Positions 63,801 through 64,000 of a DNA stretch of 64,000 nt are shown here, piece by piece. Each line of letters begins with the position of its first letter. Position 1 is the first letter of the stretch. The position numbers were made by a program, and so were the translations under genes. The notes beneath the pieces are model-generated. The model searched no databases. It was not told the origin of the DNA and saw only the letters and a list, made by a program, of their open reading frames with translations. The stretch comes from Symsagittifera roscoffensis (Eukaryota > Xenacoelomorpha > Acoela > Convolutidae): the NCBI RefSeq assembly GCF_963678635.1, contig NC_087064.1:84377847-84441846 (forward strand), written 5' to 3'.

Positions 63801-64000
63801 GGTGACCTGTTGAAGACGAGGTGATTGGAAGCCATGCGTGGTAAAGGACACGCGTCTTGCTGGTGATAAATGTCAGTGTTCATCGTTTTTAAAATAGGTG
63901 ACCTGTTGAAGACGAAGCGATTGGAAGCCATGCGTGGTAAAAAACGCGCGTCTTGCTGGTGATAAATGTCAGTGTTCATCGTTTTTAAAATAGGTGACCC
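48850..64000. repeat. ~97-bp CpG-rich satellite array, ~156 copies, runs off the window
   Basis: Head-to-tail units of 95-97 bp from ~48850 to the last base. Each has an AT-rich half (TAATAAATGTCAATGTTCATC, TTTTTATATTAG) and a CpG-rich half (GTGACCTGTTGAAGACGAGG, CGATTGGAAGCCACGCGTGG, AAAGGACGCGCGTCTTGC). Two main subtypes exist: A with AGACGAGG / GCCACGCGTGGTAAAGG / GCGCGTC, and B with AAACGAGG / GTCACGCGTGGTGAAGG / GCGTGTC. The first ~4 kb is almost all A. From ~54.3 kb A and B are mixed, and a higher-order unit of ~575 bp (six monomers) repeats at 58327, 58902, 59478 and 60053. Short open frames are by-products. Confidence 0.97.

Noticed and set aside
48850-64000. CRISPR array
   Set aside because: Whole ~97-bp units are repeated with no unique spacers, and the context is an intron-containing animal genome.
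48850-64000. CENP-B box in the 97-bp satellite
   Set aside because: GATTGGAAGCCACG shares only TTGGAA with the box; the required TTCG and CGGG positions do not fit.

Overview
This is a eukaryotic, almost certainly metazoan, nuclear window. The genes carry GT/AG introns. They encode a Golgi alpha-mannosidase II, a DEG/ENaC-type channel with LDL-A and CUB modules, an ankyrin-repeat protein, a small membrane protein with a glucosidase-II-beta-like (PRKCSH-like) domain, and a Tudor-like protein. The non-coding DNA is AT-rich, full of dispersed elements, and dominated by two long satellite arrays. I cannot name the phylum or species from the sequence.

Layout. (1) 1415-21673, + strand: a 13-exon alpha-mannosidase II gene (reconstructed protein 1159 aa), with all zinc ligands and the nucleophile visible and every splice junction in consistent phase. 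Its 9.6-kb intron 9 contains a complete intronless DEG/ENaC-like gene on the same strand (10986-13691, 901 aa). That protein has an LDL-A plus CUB insertion, a stalk of nine NETLELR-like heptads rich in N-glycosylation sequons, and a furin-type RAKR site. (2) 21674-26751: dispersed repeats only. (3) 26752-36130: about 55 copies of a ~170.7-bp satellite with higher-order (multi-monomer) structure. (4) 36131-48849: a gene island. It has a possible orphan terminal exon (36221), a four-exon ankyrin gene on the minus strand (37090-38659), a divergently oriented three-exon PRKCSH-like type II membrane protein (39037-43952), and a single-exon 441-aa Tudor-like protein only 278 bp downstream (44231-45556). 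(5) 48850 to the window end: about 156 copies of a ~97-bp CpG-rich satellite carrying conserved inverted repeats. It runs off the window.

Repeats. Introns and intergenic DNA hold several families seen more than once: a ~400-bp element with 14-bp inverted terminal motifs followed by a 3' hairpin that shows compensatory changes (Helentron/HINE-like or MITE-like); a tRNA-derived SINE-like family; diverged tandem arrays with 165-170-bp periods; and a 310-bp-arm fold-back. The 170.7-bp satellite shares a core motif with one dispersed element, which suggests it arose by tandem amplification of that element.

The genes do not form one pathway. The mannosidase acts in Golgi N-glycan trimming. The PRKCSH-like protein belongs to a family otherwise known for ER glucosidase II, but a functional link would be inference. 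Strong splice acceptors lie close upstream of several start codons, and the last two genes are tightly spaced with no canonical poly(A) signal between them. This makes spliced-leader trans-splicing or an operon worth testing.
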